Part shown: positions 17,670-26,263 of the stretch, piece by piece
Layout: the number at the start of each line of letters is the position of its first letter
Numbering within the stretch: the first letter of the stretch is position 1
NCBI GenBank assembly: GCA_964601205.1
Contig: CAZRML010000014.1
Location: forward strand, 40,441-104,440
Direction: 5' to 3'
Length of the DNA stretch: 64,000 nt
DNA from: JAQVEM01 sp964601205
GTDB taxonomy: Bacteria; Actinomycetota; Humimicrobiia; Humimicrobiales; Humimicrobiaceae
Position numbers and translations under genes: made by a program
Notes under the pieces: model-generated
Seen by the model: the letters and a program-made list of their open reading frames with translations, nothing else
Databases searched by the model: none
Told to the model about the DNA's origin: nothing

Positions 17670-18899
17670 ATGACAGTATACAACTATACGGTTAGAGATT
17701 TAAAAGGTGAGTCAATTAAAGGTTCCATAGATGCCGAAACACAGGATATTGTTGAATCAAAGCTAAAGGACATGGGCTATTTTATAATTAATATTGATAA
17801 AGTAAAAGAAGAGAGGAAGCTCAAGTTAAAAGGCTCTTCGGAAGGTTTTAGTTTTTTCAACCGTATAAAAATAAGAGATATGGTTATTTTCACCAGGCAG
17901 TTTTCTACCCTTATATCTTCGGGAATGTCTCTGCTTGAATCACTTATTGTTCTTGAAAGGCAAACCGCAAATCTTAAGTTAAAAAAAATAATTTCAGAAA
18001 TAAGGGTATACGTGGAATCGGGACATTCACTATCAGAATCAATGGAAAATCACCCTAAAGTTTTTAGCAGGTTATATATTAGCCTGATAAGAGCAGGAGA
18101 GGCTGGAGGCGTGCTTGATAGGACCATGAATGACCTGGCAAGTTTCCTTGAAAGAGAAGAGGAGCTGAGATTAACAATAAGAAATAAAACGGCTTATCCA
18201 AAATTTATTCTGGTTTTTGCTGCAATTATATCTATTGTAATGATAGTATTTCTGGTTCCTACTTTTGAAGGTATATATGAAGAGCTGGGAGCAGAGCTTC
18301 CGGGAATCACAAAAGCGGTGATGGCGGTAGGCGGTTTATTTAAAAATATATATTTTTACATTATTCTGGCAGTGGTTGTATTTGGTGGAAGATATTTGTT
18401 TAAAAAATTTGTTAGTTCAAAAAAGGGAAGACACATAATGGATAGTATAAAAATTAATTTGCCGAAATTTGGTGATCTCTTTAGAAAAATGTCGCTGGCA
18501 AGATTTGCGAGACATTTTGGGATATTGCTTGCCACAGGGGTTCCTATATTAAATTCACTGGAAATTGCAAAGGGAGTTGCGGATAATGTTATTATTGATG
18601 AAGCACTTGAAGAGATAAGGAACAGTATAAGAGAAGGAGAAAATATTTCTGATCCCATGTCAGAAATGTCTATTTTCCCTGATATGATGGTACAGATGAT
18701 AGGGGTTGGGGAAAGGACCGGTACACTGGATAGCATTTCAAGTAAAATTGCAGATTTTTATGATAACGAAGTGGCAAATACCATAGATATGCTGGTAACT
18801 GTTCTTGAACCCCTGATGCTTCTGTTTGTAGCGGGGTTTATAGGGATAATTGTAATATCAATGTATCTTCCGATGTTTAATATATACCAGGCAATGTAA
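17670..18899 (+). CDS. pilC: PilC, type IV pilus inner-membrane platform protein
   Basis: 409 residues with two T2SSF domains (about 60-190 and 265-395), each followed by membrane helices; the classic FTRQFSTLISSGMSLLESL sits near residue 72 and the repeated ARHFGILLATGVPILNSLEI near 285. The C-terminus ends in the usual hydrophobic segment and YLPMFNIYQAM. PilC forms the platform on which PilB and PilT act. An N-terminal shared pilus domain (NYTVRDLKGESIKGSI) is intact. It lies between pilT and a sigma-factor gene. Confidence 0.95.
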   Translation: MTVYNYTVRDLKGESIKGSIDAETQDIVESKLKDMGYFIINIDKVKEERKLKLKGSSEGFSFFNRIKIRDMVIFTRQFSTLISSGMSLLESLIVLERQTANLKLKKIISEIRVYVESGHSLSESMENHPKVFSRLYISLIRAGEAGGVLDRTMNDLASFLEREEELRLTIRNKTAYPKFILVFAAIISIVMIVFLVPTFEGIYEELGAELPGITKAVMAVGGLFKNIYFYIILAVVVFGGRYLFKKFVSSKKGRHIMDSIKINLPKFGDLFRKMSLARFARHFGILLATGVPILNSLEIAKGVADNVIIDEALEEIRNSIREGENISDPMSEMSIFPDMMVQMIGVGERTGTLDSISSKIADFYDNEVANTIDMLVTVLEPLMLLFVAGFIGIIVISMYLPMFNIYQAM

Positions 18900-18941
18900 A
18901 ATTAATAAAATATTTTTTAATAGAATTATTCAGATTTAATC

Positions 18942-19751
18942 ATGGAAAAACTAAAATTAAAAAATTATGATACGGACGATATATTAAGGTTAAAAAATCG
19001 TACTGTGGAAGAATTAATAAAGGTATATAAAAATACAGGAAGTTCTGAAATATTGAATATAATAGTTGAAAAAACAAAGAAGCTTGCCTATAAGGTTGTT
19101 TCTGATTTTAAAATTAATTACTGTGATAGTAAAGATATAAGGCAGGTTGCGCTAACCGGCCTTGTAATAGCCATAAACAGGTTCAATACAGGTGTGGATA
19201 CCAGGTTCTCCACCTTTGCCGTTCATTATATAAGAGGCGAAATACTTCACTTTATAAGAGATAGCCGGCTGGTAAAAAGTCCCCGGTGGCTGTGGAAGCT
19301 GAATAAAATATTTACCGAATATGTTAAAAAATATGAAAATCAAAATAATAGTTATCCCACCATAGAGGAAATTTCAGAAGGAATAAATATACCGGTAGAA
19401 GGAGTAAATGAATTTTTAAAAGCCAGAGAGGCAGCCTTTTACAATAACAGAAAAATAAATGATTGCGGAAACGGTAATGCTAATAAGGCAGAAGATAATT
19501 TAGGTTATGACAGGAGCCTTATAAGGTCAAAGGAATATAAAAGTTTTGACCTGGTAATGGAAGATAAAATAATATTATGGGATGCCATAGACAGGCTGCA
19601 TAAATTAAACAAAAAAATACTGGTTTTAAGTTATTTCCTGGGGTTCAGCCAGGAAGAAATAGGGAAAAAAATAGGAATTTCACAGAAATCAGTTTCCAGA
19701 AAATTAAAAGAGAGCATAAAGCAGTTAAAAGAATACTTCGCGTGCAACTAA
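18942..19751 (+). CDS. Alternative sigma-70-family factor (SigB/SigF/FliA-like, group 3)
   Basis: 269 residues. Region 2 is visible from about residue 45 (RQVALTGLVIAINRF, then RFSTFAVHYIRGEILHFIRD, the core-binding and -10-recognition part in the style of SigB/SigF). A region 3 helix (YPTIEEISEGINIP) and a region 4 helix-turn-helix (GFSQEEIGKKIGISQKSVSRKL, about residues 232-255) follow. Region 1.1 is absent, so this is not the housekeeping factor. The gene sits between pilC and the major pilin, where a sigma gene is not part of the standard pilus set. Whether it controls pilus genes is unknown; the pilin promoter itself looks like a housekeeping-type promoter. No anti-sigma gene is adjacent. 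Confidence 0.85.
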   Translation: MEKLKLKNYDTDDILRLKNRTVEELIKVYKNTGSSEILNIIVEKTKKLAYKVVSDFKINYCDSKDIRQVALTGLVIAINRFNTGVDTRFSTFAVHYIRGEILHFIRDSRLVKSPRWLWKLNKIFTEYVKKYENQNNSYPTIEEISEGINIPVEGVNEFLKAREAAFYNNRKINDCGNGNANKAEDNLGYDRSLIRSKEYKSFDLVMEDKIILWDAIDRLHKLNKKILVLSYFLGFSQEEIGKKIGISQKSVSRKLKESIKQLKEYFACN

Positions 19752-19808
19752 TTTTTTTTGCCCCGTATTTAAAGATTTACCTGATATCCGATAAATATTT
19801 AATTATTA

Positions 19809-19837
19809 TTGACAAATATGTATGAAATAAATATTAT
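19809..19837 (+). promoter_or_regulatory. Promoter of the major pilin gene
   Basis: A perfect TTGACA (19809-19814), a 17-base spacer and TATTAT (19832-19837) form a strong housekeeping-type promoter in the 273-base gap between the sigma gene and the pilin. The start would be near 19844, giving a leader of about 180 bases, very AT-rich, in which I saw no known riboswitch motif (in particular no c-di-GMP-I core). Confidence 0.65.
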
Positions 19838-20010
19838 TGTATAATAAATAAATTTATAATTTTATATTTTATTATATAATAATTAAATATAATATTTAGT
19901 TAATATATATTTTTCTTTATTTAGAAATAAAAAGATAGATAAATGTCTGAAAATATTATTTAAGGGTATAATAATATAATAAATGATAAAAAAATAATAT
20001 TCTATCAAAT

Positions 20011-20019
20011 AAAGGAGGT
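20011..20019 (+). promoter_or_regulatory. Strong ribosome-binding site of the major pilin
   Basis: AAAGGAGGT lies 5 bases before the pilin ATG. It is the best match to the 16S rRNA 3' end seen anywhere in the window, where most genes have weak sites, and fits a highly expressed structural protein. Confidence 0.85.
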
Positions 20020-20024
20020 AAGAA

Positions 20025-20429
20025 ATGAAGTGGTTATACAGGCATATGCATAAGGATGAGAAAGGGTTCACCCTTGTTGAACTTATGATTGTAATCATAA
20101 TCCTGGCAATCCTTACTGCAATTGCTGTACCGAGCTATATGGTACTTAGAAACAGGGCAAGAACTGCAGCAGCCCAGAGTGAGATGAAAAATATAGCAAC
20201 TGCACTGGAAATGTATTTTGCTGATAAAGAAACATATCCTGCTGTAGCTACATGGGTTGGAGACCTGGAAGATGGTTACATGGATCCAGTACCGACAACG
20301 GACCCGTGGGGTGAAAACGATTATAGTTACTCATCTAGTGATATTACAACAACCTATACATTGACCTGTACCGGTGCTGATCCAGAAATAGTAATAACAG
20401 ATGGGCAGCTGCAGGAAAGTGATAGCTAA
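20025..20429 (+). CDS. pilA: Major type IV pilin (GspG/PilA-like)
   Basis: 134 residues. A short 14-residue leader ends in KG and is followed by FTLVELMIVIIILAIL, so prepilin peptidase should cut between Gly14 and Phe15, leaving Glu at position +5 (Glu19) as required for assembly. The hydrophobic helix runs to about residue 40, followed by AQSEMKNIATALEMYFADKETYP, the pattern of small pilins and GspG pseudopilins, and a compact globular end with DPWGENDYSY, also GspG-like. Its own strong promoter, the best ribosome-binding site in the window and a downstream terminator mark it as the abundant structural subunit. A type II pseudopilin is the alternative, but PilT and PilM nearby favour a pilus. 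Confidence 0.92.
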   Translation: MKWLYRHMHKDEKGFTLVELMIVIIILAILTAIAVPSYMVLRNRARTAAAQSEMKNIATALEMYFADKETYPAVATWVGDLEDGYMDPVPTTDPWGENDYSYSSSDITTTYTLTCTGADPEIVITDGQLQESDS

Positions 20430-20485
20430 GCAAATATAAGTGAAATAATAAGTATCTAATTAAACAGAAAGTATTATTATTTGTT

Positions 20486-20517
20486 ATAAGGAGCAGCTTT
20501 TAGTTGCTCCTTATTTT
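20486..20517 (+). terminator. Rho-independent terminator after the pilin
   Basis: A perfect 9-bp stem pairs 20487-20495 with 20505-20513 around a 9-base loop, and is followed by a T-rich tail. It separates the monocistronic pilin transcript from the pilD operon. Confidence 0.75.
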
Positions 20518-20550
20518 ATAATAATATTAAATCTGTAATTTTTTTAAGCT

Positions 20551-20579
20551 TTGACTAATAAAATGCACCATGTTATTAT
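20551..20579 (+). promoter_or_regulatory. Promoter of the pilD-pilM-pilN-pilO operon
   Basis: TTGACT (20551-20556), a 17-base spacer and TATTAT (20574-20579) preceded by TG one base upstream (an extended -10) lie between the pilin terminator and pilD. The leader would be about 160 bases. Together with the terminator this accounts for the 315-base gap 20430-20744; the rest is plain AT-rich sequence. Confidence 0.6.
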
Positions 20580-20744
20580 CAATGAATAAAAAAAATTATA
20601 TAAATTTATATTATTAAAATATTAAAGGTATATAGGAAAAAAAATTTTTTAAATTATTATTCAATTATAATAAATATAGCAATATAATAGAAAAAATATA
20701 AATTTAACGGTTACAAGAAAAACTGTATATAAGCAATAAATAAA

Positions 20745-21506
20745 ATGGTAGTAAATAAAGTATTTTTTTATATAATATTTATTATATGCGGTCTTGGTGT
20801 GGGCAGCTTTCTTGGAGTTGTTGCATACAGGCTTCCCCGTAAAATATCTATAATAAAGCCGCGTTCATTTTGCCCGCATTGCAGAAAAGAAATTCCTTTT
20901 TATGATAATATTCCTGTAATTTCCTACATTATACTCAGGGGAAGATGCAGGTTCTGTAAGAATAAGATACCGGTAAACACACTATTAATAGAATTAATAA
21001 CCGCTGCAGTATTTGTATTAAATTATATTTTTTTTGGTTTATCCGTAAAAACAATAAGCGGGATTATTCTATGCAGTGTTCTGATAGTAATATCTTTTAT
21101 TGACATTGAATTTCAAATAATACCAAATGTGATAATACTTCCATTTACCATTGTGGGCCTGGCATTCAGTGTTTTTTTTTATTTAGAAAGATGGTGGATG
21201 CCTCTTGCATTCGGTGCCGGGGCTTTTTTGTTTATGCTTATAATTCATCTTATAATCCCCCGGGGAATGGGAATGGGTGATGTCAAGTTGAGTCTTATGG
21301 TAGGAGTGTTTCTGGTAAGGGATGTGATACCGGCACTGTTCCTGGGGTTTCTAACCGGTGCATTGTATGGTATATCACTGGTTATCGCAAAAAAAAGGAA
21401 ATTAAAACAGCCCATACCATTTGGGCCCTTTATTTCACTGGGCAGTATAATTGCTTTATTTTGGGGTAATAATATTTTAAAATGGTATATAAGTTTTTTA
21501 AAATAA
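20745..21506 (+). CDS. pilD: PilD, prepilin peptidase / N-methyltransferase
   Basis: 253 residues, family A24. The N-terminal domain carries two CxxC pairs (CPHC and CRFC, 22 residues between pairs), the zinc-binding part of the methylating form. Catalytic aspartates are in FIDIEFQIIPN and in the GMGMGDVKL motif, embedded in several membrane helices. It cleaves the leaders of the pilin-like proteins in this cluster and methylates the new N-termini. In Mycobacterium a prepilin peptidase gene also lies beside aroE. It shares a promoter with pilM to pilP. Confidence 0.95.
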   Translation: MVVNKVFFYIIFIICGLGVGSFLGVVAYRLPRKISIIKPRSFCPHCRKEIPFYDNIPVISYIILRGRCRFCKNKIPVNTLLIELITAAVFVLNYIFFGLSVKTISGIILCSVLIVISFIDIEFQIIPNVIILPFTIVGLAFSVFFYLERWWMPLAFGAGAFLFMLIIHLIIPRGMGMGDVKLSLMVGVFLVRDVIPALFLGFLTGALYGISLVIAKKRKLKQPIPFGPFISLGSIIALFWGNNILKWYISFLK

Positions 21507-21522
21507 AAAGAGAGTGATAAAA

Positions 21523-22689
21523 ATGCTGGCAGTAGGATTAAATTTAAGTTCATCAAGATTAAGTATTGTTGAGCTTTTAAAATCAAGAAATGGCTTTACT
21601 GTTGCAAATATGGCAAGAGCAGAGATACCGCCGGGCTGTATGGTAAAAGGGGAAGTTCAGGATATAGAAATTCTTTCAAACAGTTTAAAGGAAATCTGGA
21701 GAAAGAATAAGATTTCTGACAGGAAAGTCTTCATCGGAATTGCAAATCAGAAAGTGATTGCAAAGGAAATCCGGATACCGGTTATAAATGACGATGAAAT
21801 AAAGAATTCCATACAATACCAGATTAGTGATTTTATTCCAATACCAAAGAATAATATTATATATGATTATTACGTAGTTGAAAAAGGAGAAGACCATTCA
21901 AGAATAATGCTGGTAGGGGCGATGAAGAGCATGGTAGATGATGTGGTTTCAAGTTTTAAAAAGGCCGGCCTGCTTGCACAGGCTATTGATTTAAACTGTT
22001 TTGCATTATACAGGACGGTAAACTATATAAAAGGAATTGAAAAAGATAAAGACGTAAAGAACAAGCGTACAGCTTTTTGTGTCGCGAACCTTGGAGTGGA
22101 AATTTCAATAATAGAGATGATACAGGACTATAACTTAAAATATCCGAGATTTACATCAACTTCTATAAGAAGCTTTATTGATGAGATTTCAAAGGAAACA
22201 AAAAAAGATGATAAATATTGCGGGGAAGTATTATCAAAATTTGATTTCAAATCCCTGCTGTTAAAGAAAAACGAACCAGAAAAAAAGAAGAAAGAAACCG
22301 GAGATTCTTTTCTTAAACCAGAAGAGAAAGAGAGTAAAAATTCCGGTAAAGATAAAGATAAGGTTAAAGATGAGCCTGACAGCGGTAAGGTGAAAGAAAT
22401 AATAAAAAGCACCACGGATAGGTTTATAGGGGAAATTAAATTATCGGTGGAACACTTCTTGCAGGAAAATCCAAAATCAAGTGTGGGGAAAATTATTTTG
22501 ACCGGTGAATATATAAGAAATATTGATAGATATATAGAACAGGAAATAGAATATAAAGTTGAAATGCTGAATATAAATGATTATTTTCCATTAAAGAATA
22601 TTAAAATAGCTGCGGGCTATAGTGAAGACGGCAATTACATCCTTGACCCGGTAGCTATAGGCATGGCATTAAGGGGCTTAAATCAATGA
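21523..22689 (+). CDS. pilM: PilM, actin-like pilus assembly protein
   Basis: 388 residues from ATG 21523 (GAGTGAT upstream supports it; the GTG at 21514 overlaps that site). The opening AVGLNLSSSRLSIVEL and KVFIGIANQKVIAKEIRIP, DEIKNSIQYQISDFIP and ILTGEYIRNID fit PilM, a cytoplasmic actin-fold protein that binds the N-terminus of PilN. Unlike typical PilM it has a highly charged Lys/Glu-rich insertion of about 45 residues near residue 247, in the middle of the fold. The stop overlaps the pilN start by the ATGA pattern. Confidence 0.9.
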   Translation: MLAVGLNLSSSRLSIVELLKSRNGFTVANMARAEIPPGCMVKGEVQDIEILSNSLKEIWRKNKISDRKVFIGIANQKVIAKEIRIPVINDDEIKNSIQYQISDFIPIPKNNIIYDYYVVEKGEDHSRIMLVGAMKSMVDDVVSSFKKAGLLAQAIDLNCFALYRTVNYIKGIEKDKDVKNKRTAFCVANLGVEISIIEMIQDYNLKYPRFTSTSIRSFIDEISKETKKDDKYCGEVLSKFDFKSLLLKKNEPEKKKKETGDSFLKPEEKESKNSGKDKDKVKDEPDSGKVKEIIKSTTDRFIGEIKLSVEHFLQENPKSSVGKIILTGEYIRNIDRYIEQEIEYKVEMLNINDYFPLKNIKIAAGYSEDGNYILDPVAIGMALRGLNQ

Positions 22690-23387
22690 AAACTATAAAT
22701 CTCCTTCCAAAAGAAGAGAGAGTTAGAGATGTAAAAAGTATAATGCTTGGCGCGGTGATGGTAATATTAATAATATTATTAATAGCAGCAGCCGGTTTTT
22801 CATTTATACTTTACAACGTTAACCGCGGTCTTACACCGGAGCTGGAAAATTACGAAAGAGTAAATATGCAGCTAAATAATTATATAAATAAATTACAGGT
22901 CTATGCCGATTTTAAAGAAGAAGTAAGCAAGAAAGCTAAAGTTATAGAATATTTAAAGGCCAGGGAGATATTATGGTCGGACATACTTTATGATTTTGGA
23001 GAAAATATGCCGGAAAATGCATATATTGATTATATAGAGGGTGACAGTGATAGGTTTTACTCGTTAATTTCCGGTCTTGAAGAGGGGGAAGTTGAAGAGA
23101 TAAATAAAGTATTATTATTTACTATTTCAGGAAATGCACTTGGCTACAAGGATGTTACAAGATTACTGGTTTATTTAAGAAATATGGAAAATATAGGAGA
23201 AGTATGGATTAACAATATCAGCAAGGATTACATAACCGATTCTAATTTAGCTATACTATCTTTTAATATCAGCGCATATCTTGACATAGAGCCGTATATA
23301 GAGGAAATGGGTCTGGATAAAGTTGAAAAGGAAGAGGCCGGCGACGAAGAAATACTGGACCAGGAACTGGAGATGCTAAATCAGTAA
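22686..23387 (+). CDS. pilN: PilN, pilus alignment-complex protein
   Basis: 233 residues. The N-terminal INLLPKEER is the PilM-binding signature of PilN (usually INLLPwRe). One membrane helix follows (about residues 20-43), then a coiled region and a ferredoxin-like domain outside the membrane. The C-terminus is acidic (KEEAGDEEILDQELEM). PilN and PilO form the inner-membrane alignment complex. It overlaps pilM by 4 bases, suggesting coupled translation. Confidence 0.88.
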   Translation: MKTINLLPKEERVRDVKSIMLGAVMVILIILLIAAAGFSFILYNVNRGLTPELENYERVNMQLNNYINKLQVYADFKEEVSKKAKVIEYLKAREILWSDILYDFGENMPENAYIDYIEGDSDRFYSLISGLEEGEVEEINKVLLFTISGNALGYKDVTRLLVYLRNMENIGEVWINNISKDYITDSNLAILSFNISAYLDIEPYIEEMGLDKVEKEEAGDEEILDQELEMLNQ

Positions 23388-23423
23388 ACGTAGATAAATT
23401 AATAAATATTTTTTTATTATAGT

Positions 23424-23969
23424 ATGAATATCAAAATTAAAATAATTATAACAATTGGAATCTTTCTGGTGATTGTTTTACTTACGGTACTGGTTCTTGT
23501 TCCAAATCTTACTGCAAGTATTAAAAACAATGCTTCTATTGAAGAAGAAAAAGAAGAAAATAAAGCATTGATGGACAATTTGAATAATCTTCTCATGGTA
23601 AGGGACGAGTATCATTTACTGAATGCAGAATACCAGAAGTATTCATTACAACTCCCGACAGGCGGCGATAACAGTATTTTTACAAATGAGATTTATGATA
23701 TTGCCAGTTACTCAAATGTGGATATTTACTCCATTAATTATTCAGAAAAAGCTGTAGATGAAGAAGAAGAAAAGATGGGCCTGGTTATAACCGAGGCTGA
23801 TTTAATTATAAATGGTTCTTATTATGATATATTAAACTTTATAAACACGGTTGAAAAAATTCCAAGGATAGCAAAGGTTAAAAAAATAATAATTCAATCT
23901 ACAGGTGGCGATTATGAATATTTGAGCGCCAATATGAGAATTGAATTGTATTATAAAAAAATAAATTAA
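23424..23969 (+). CDS. pilO: PilO, pilus alignment-complex protein
   Basis: 181 residues: one N-terminal membrane helix (about residues 5-30), a coiled segment, then a small domain with YHLLNAEYQKYSLQLPTG and YYDILNFINTVEKIPRIAKV, the pattern of PilO. It dimerises with PilN outside the membrane. Its position between pilN and a PilP-like gene supports the call more than residue identity does. Confidence 0.85.
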   Translation: MNIKIKIIITIGIFLVIVLLTVLVLVPNLTASIKNNASIEEEKEENKALMDNLNNLLMVRDEYHLLNAEYQKYSLQLPTGGDNSIFTNEIYDIASYSNVDIYSINYSEKAVDEEEEKMGLVITEADLIINGSYYDILNFINTVEKIPRIAKVKKIIIQSTGGDYEYLSANMRIELYYKKIN

Positions 23970-23975
23970 AAAAAT

Positions 23976-24515
23976 ATGATATTTAAAAAAAGTAAAAAAA
24001 GAATTCCATCAAAGAGTTTTAATGTTAAGAATATTATAATTGCAGCCGGCTTTATCACGGTCTTTATTATTATGTCCGTGTCTGTTTATGGATGTTCTGT
24101 TATTAATCTCGTAAGTAAAGCCTATGGCGACGAAAAAGAGGGACCGGCTCTGCCGGAAGTTGAAATAGATGAAAGCGAAGTTGAAGAAATTAAAAAGGGT
24201 GAAGAAGATATAAAGAAAGGCTATGTTATTGAAAGTGAAATCAAACTAATTGATGATTCAACAAGGGACCCGTTTAAACCATTCTATATAGTAGAAGAAG
24301 AGGAAAAAGAAAATATTATTACACTGGAGAAAATCTTTAGCAAAGATGGGGTTGAATATGCCGAAATAAATTTTAATGAGTATATTTATAATTTGAAAGA
24401 GACCGATACTATATCAGATGTTTATTTAATCCAGGCAATAAATATAAACTCTTTGGTATTACTAAAGGGAGACGAAATAATAACCTTATATATCGGAATT
24501 CCGGTATATGATTAA
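23976..24515 (+). CDS. PilP-like lipoprotein
   Basis: 179 residues. A basic N-terminus and a hydrophobic segment (about residues 19-40) end in VYGC, an acceptable lipobox, followed by an acidic low-complexity linker. The small C-terminal part begins with RDPFKPF, resembling the DPF motif at the start of the PilP domain, and ends in a beta-rich segment. Position after pilM, pilN and pilO is exactly that of pilP. PilP normally links PilNO to the outer-membrane secretin PilQ; no secretin gene is present in the window, so its partner is uncertain. Homology is inferred from motif and place. Confidence 0.65.
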   Translation: MIFKKSKKRIPSKSFNVKNIIIAAGFITVFIIMSVSVYGCSVINLVSKAYGDEKEGPALPEVEIDESEVEEIKKGEEDIKKGYVIESEIKLIDDSTRDPFKPFYIVEEEEKENIITLEKIFSKDGVEYAEINFNEYIYNLKETDTISDVYLIQAININSLVLLKGDEIITLYIGIPVYD

Positions 24516-24532
24516 AAAAAGGTGTTTAAAAT

Positions 24533-25708
24533 TTGAGATTTTTAACTGCGGGCGAGTCTCACGGAAAATATCTTACAGGAATTATAGATGAATATCCTTC
24601 AGGTGTTGAAATTGATGTAAATTTATTAAACAGAGAGCTTTACAGAAGACAGAGCGGTTTCGGAAGAGGCGGAAGGATGTCCATAGAAGATGACACCATA
24701 GAGATAATCTCTGGAGTAAGGAAAGGTAAAACTACTGGTTCCCCGGTATCTTTTATTATAGCAAACAGGGACTGGGATAACTGGAAAGAGGTAATGGATA
24801 CAGGTCCCCGGGGTATGGAAAGGGACAGCGGTAAAGATAGATTATTGAATCCCAGGCCGGGGCATGCAGATTTAAATGGTTATATAAAATACAGGCTTGA
24901 TGATATAAGGGATGTAATAGAGAGAAGCAGTGCAAGAGAGACAGCGGCCAGAGTTGCTGCAGGCGGATTTGCCAGGACAGTATTAAAATTGCTTGGAATA
25001 AGTATATTCAGTTATGTATACCAGATAGGAAATGTTGTATTGGAGAACAGAGTAAAAGAAGAAAATATAAATGAGAGCATGCTGGAAGAAATTGAATTAT
25101 CAGAAGTCAGGTGTCCGGATAAAAAAATTAGTTTAAAAATGAAGGAAGAAATAACCAGAGTAATTAAAAATGGCGACAGCATTGGAGGAAAATTCAGGGT
25201 CATTGCCACAGGGGTACCTCCCGGTCTTGGCTCATATGAGCAGTGGGACAAAAGGATTGACTCAAGGATAGCGGGTTTGTTTATGAGCATACCAGCAGTA
25301 AAAGCTATTGAAATCGGGGATGGTTTTATTGCACCATATATGACCGGGATTAATTTCCATGATAAAATTTATTATAAAAAAGGCACCGGCTTTTATAGAA
25401 AAACAAACAGAGCCGGAGGGATAGAAGGCGGAATAACAAACGGGGAGCCGATTGTTATAGGAGTAAGTATGAAGCCGGTACCCACCACATCTAAAGGTCT
25501 TAGAACGGTTAATATAAAAACAAAAAAAGCCGCAGCAAGCCTTAAAGAAAGGTCGGATGTCTGTGTGGTCCCAGCTGCGTCAGTGATTGGCGAATCAATG
25601 TTATCCATAGCGATTTTAAATGAAATACAGGAAAAGTTTGGGAAGGATAATATAGACGAAATTTTAGAAAATTATAAAAACTATAAAAAATATATTGGAA
25701 AAATTTAA
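24533..25708 (+). CDS. aroC: AroC, chorismate synthase
   Basis: 391 residues. It opens with the family signature LTAGESHGKYL, continues with GRGGRMSIE and RPGHADLNGYIKY, RSSARETAARVAAGG and the late RSDVCVVPAASVIGE. The enzyme turns EPSP into chorismate using reduced FMN. The start is TTG 24533 with AAAAGGTG as ribosome-binding site. It begins a run of aroC-aroK-aroB-aroQ in the same order as Mycobacterium, immediately after the pilus assembly genes. Confidence 0.97.
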   Translation: MRFLTAGESHGKYLTGIIDEYPSGVEIDVNLLNRELYRRQSGFGRGGRMSIEDDTIEIISGVRKGKTTGSPVSFIIANRDWDNWKEVMDTGPRGMERDSGKDRLLNPRPGHADLNGYIKYRLDDIRDVIERSSARETAARVAAGGFARTVLKLLGISIFSYVYQIGNVVLENRVKEENINESMLEEIELSEVRCPDKKISLKMKEEITRVIKNGDSIGGKFRVIATGVPPGLGSYEQWDKRIDSRIAGLFMSIPAVKAIEIGDGFIAPYMTGINFHDKIYYKKGTGFYRKTNRAGGIEGGITNGEPIVIGVSMKPVPTTSKGLRTVNIKTKKAAASLKERSDVCVVPAASVIGESMLSIAILNEIQEKFGKDNIDEILENYKNYKKYIGKI

Positions 25709-25714
25709 TATGAT

Positions 25715-26227
25715 ATGGATTATAAGAACATATCTCTTATAGGTTTTATGGGTTCCGGTAAAACTACACTGGGGAGAATACTGGCAGCGAAAAAAACTTT
25801 TTTGTTTATTGACCTGGATAGAATAATTGAGTTAGAAAAAAATAAAAGAATAAAAGATATATTTAAAATACATGGAGAGGATTATTTCAGAAATTTAGAA
25901 TCAGAAGTAATAAAAAAAATATATATAAATAAGAATTGCATTTTTGCCTGTGGGGGCGGAGTTGTAAATAGAAGCAAAAATATGGGGATAATAAGGAGAA
26001 ACAGCCTGGTAATTTATTTAAGCGTTTCTCCCGAAAATGTTTTTAAGCGCTTAGAAAATGCAGTTGATAGGCCGCTTATTGAAGTAGAAAACAGGGAGGA
26101 GACTATAAGAAATCTGGCCGGTAAAAGAGATAAACTATATAGAAAATATGCAGATATAATTATAGATAATGACCGCGATGATCCTGGCGGAGCTTCAGAG
26201 AGAATATTAAGCCTGCTTAACTCCTGA
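25715..26227 (+). CDS. aroK: AroK, shikimate kinase
   Basis: 170 residues. Walker A is GFMGSGKTT (about residues 10-18), the shikimate-binding DLD follows, then FACGGGVV, and the lid has DRPL with the conserved arginine. It phosphorylates shikimate at the 3-hydroxyl. ATG 25715 begins 6 bases after aroC. No anomalies. Confidence 0.95.
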   Translation: MDYKNISLIGFMGSGKTTLGRILAAKKTFLFIDLDRIIELEKNKRIKDIFKIHGEDYFRNLESEVIKKIYINKNCIFACGGGVVNRSKNMGIIRRNSLVIYLSVSPENVFKRLENAVDRPLIEVENREETIRNLAGKRDKLYRKYADIIIDNDRDDPGGASERILSLLNS

Positions 26228-26263
26228 GTAGCCTTAAAATAAATATGTGGATAAAAAAAGTAA

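Noticed and set aside
19844..20010. c-di-GMP riboswitch in the pilin leader
   Set aside because: The long leader invited this, but none of the conserved core sequences of c-di-GMP-I or -II aptamers could be found.
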